Positions 6,246 through 6,957 of a stretch of 6,957 nucleotides of DNA are shown here, one piece after another; the first letter of the stretch is position 1; each line of letters begins with the position of its first letter. The translations under genes were made by a program, and so were the position numbers. The stretch lies in the NCBI GenBank assembly GCA_947176655.1, contig CAMWRK010000115.1:1-6957 (forward strand), given 5' to 3'. The notes under the pieces were generated by a model. The model ran no database searches. It saw only the letters and a list, made by a program, of their open reading frames with translations, and was not told the DNA's origin. This DNA comes from an uncultured Prevotellaceae bacterium (lineage in GTDB: Bacteria; Bacteroidota; Bacteroidia; Bacteroidales; Bacteroidaceae).

Positions 6246-6957
6246 TTATGGATTCATCGGTGTATCCTCTGGGGAAATATTATCCGATTCGTCAGCCGTC
6301 TCCATTGCATCCAGCCATGTAGCTGCAATCTCCTGAGGTATTTCAAAAGCATCTTCCTGGCTGTAGCCCATAGCACTGTCCGCATAAACCTTTTTAAGAA
6401 AGAGAGCCGCAACAGGCAATGCTGCCGATGCACCCTGGGCATACGTCATAGATGCGAAATGAACATCACGCTCGTCTCCACCAACCCATGCGCCAAAGGC
6501 AAGGCTCGGCGTATATCCGATAAACCAGCCGTCGGAATTGTCATTTGTCGTTCCCGTCTTGCCTGCCATAGGAGCCGTGATATTGTATCGGAAACGCATA
6601 CGGGAACCAGTGCCTCCGTCCATGACACCACGCATCAATTCTACCATCTTCCATGCTGCGTCCCTGCTGATGACATGCTTTATCTGAGGTGTAAATGAGG
6701 TTATGACATTTCCTTCGCTATCCTCTATCTTCGTCACAAATCGCGGTGCACGGCGCATTCCCTCCTTGGCAAATCCAGTATATGCGCTCACCATTTCCAG
6801 CACCCTGATTTCGCATGCGCCGAGACACAATGCCATAGTAGGCTCTATTTCCCTGTTCAGGACACCGAACTCATGTATCAGACTCACCAGCAACTCAGGA
6901 CTCAGCTGGTTCATAAGCCATGCGGAAATCCAGTTGTTGGACTGAGCAAGTCCCCAC
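6246..6957 (-). CDS. Class A penicillin-binding protein (PBP1A type), C-terminal part
   Basis: Partial: 236 residues are present and the gene continues past the right edge. Class A PBPs are inner-membrane enzymes that polymerise glycan strands (transglycosylase domain) and cross-link peptides (transpeptidase domain) in peptidoglycan synthesis. The fragment starts WGLAQSNNWISAWL, whose Ser-Asn-Asn (residues 6-8) is the SxN motif of the transpeptidase site. The third motif is AGKTGTTNDNSDGWFIGYTP, with Lys-Thr-Gly at 133-135, followed by the family's FGAWVGGD. The SxxK nucleophile and the transglycosylase domain lie outside the window. After the fold ends, about 35 acidic residues (EIPQEIAATW to SPEDTPMNP) form a tail of no known role. 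The visible motifs are intact. The gene ends 139 bases before the next likely promoter box and is followed by a hairpin, so it is probably a separate transcription unit from the MORN gene. Confidence 0.92.
   Translation of the reverse strand, partial: WGLAQSNNWISAWLMNQLSPELLVSLIHEFGVLNREIEPTMALCLGACEIRVLEMVSAYTGFAKEGMRRAPRFVTKIEDSEGNVITSFTPQIKHVISRDAAWKMVELMRGVMDGGTGSRMRFRYNITAPMAGKTGTTNDNSDGWFIGYTPSLAFGAWVGGDERDVHFASMTYAQGASAALPVAALFLKKVYADSAMGYSQEDAFEIPQEIAATWLDAMETADESDNISPEDTPMNP

Noticed and set aside
1..6957. CRISPR array, tRNA/rRNA genes, IS ends or phage genes
   Set aside because: No direct repeats with spacers, cloverleaf-like stretches, transposase or integrase motifs were seen. 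The only tandem repeat is the protein-coding MORN array.

Overview
The window reads as ordinary chromosomal DNA from a member of the Bacteroidales (Bacteroidota). Three things point there: a long-type GH13 glycogen branching enzyme, a promoter matching the Bacteroidetes TTTG / TAnnTTTG pattern, and starts without strong Shine-Dalgarno sequences. A Prevotellaceae-like or Bacteroides-like host fits, but the genus cannot be fixed from sequence reading alone. All six genes lie on the minus strand, so transcription runs from the right edge to the left. No IS element, integrase, CRISPR array, tRNA or rRNA was seen, and no gap between genes exceeds 300 bases.

Layout in transcription order: (1) 6957-6246, the C-terminal transpeptidase part of a class A penicillin-binding protein (PBP1A type), cut by the window edge. 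It is followed by a 12-bp-stem hairpin at 6179-6210. (2) A good Bacteroidetes promoter at 6075-6107, then an exported protein made almost wholly of MORN repeats (6048-4984): 13 full copies of exactly 23 residues plus a terminal partial copy. It probably starts at a TTG codon. (3) glgB-type 1,4-alpha-glucan branching enzyme (4935-2779) with an unusual Ala/Lys/Thr-rich N-terminal extension. (4) A membrane protein of unknown function (about 2633-1413) with five predicted membrane segments and a helical C-terminal domain, resembling the Bacteroidales DUF6057 type. (5) A class I/II PLP-dependent aminotransferase (1318-119). (6) The first 30 codons of an FtsX/LolC-E-like ABC transporter permease (91-1), cut by the left edge.

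Gaps between genes 2 to 6 are short (48, 49 to 145, 94 and 27 bases). Some may be co-transcribed, with the aminotransferase-permease pair the best candidate. The genes do not form one obvious pathway: cell-wall synthesis, an exported repeat protein, glycogen synthesis, an unknown membrane protein, amino-acid metabolism and an envelope transporter. I see no clear new multi-gene system. The points most worth a second look are the indel-free exported MORN array with its non-ATG start, the tail on the branching enzyme, and the uncharacterised membrane protein.
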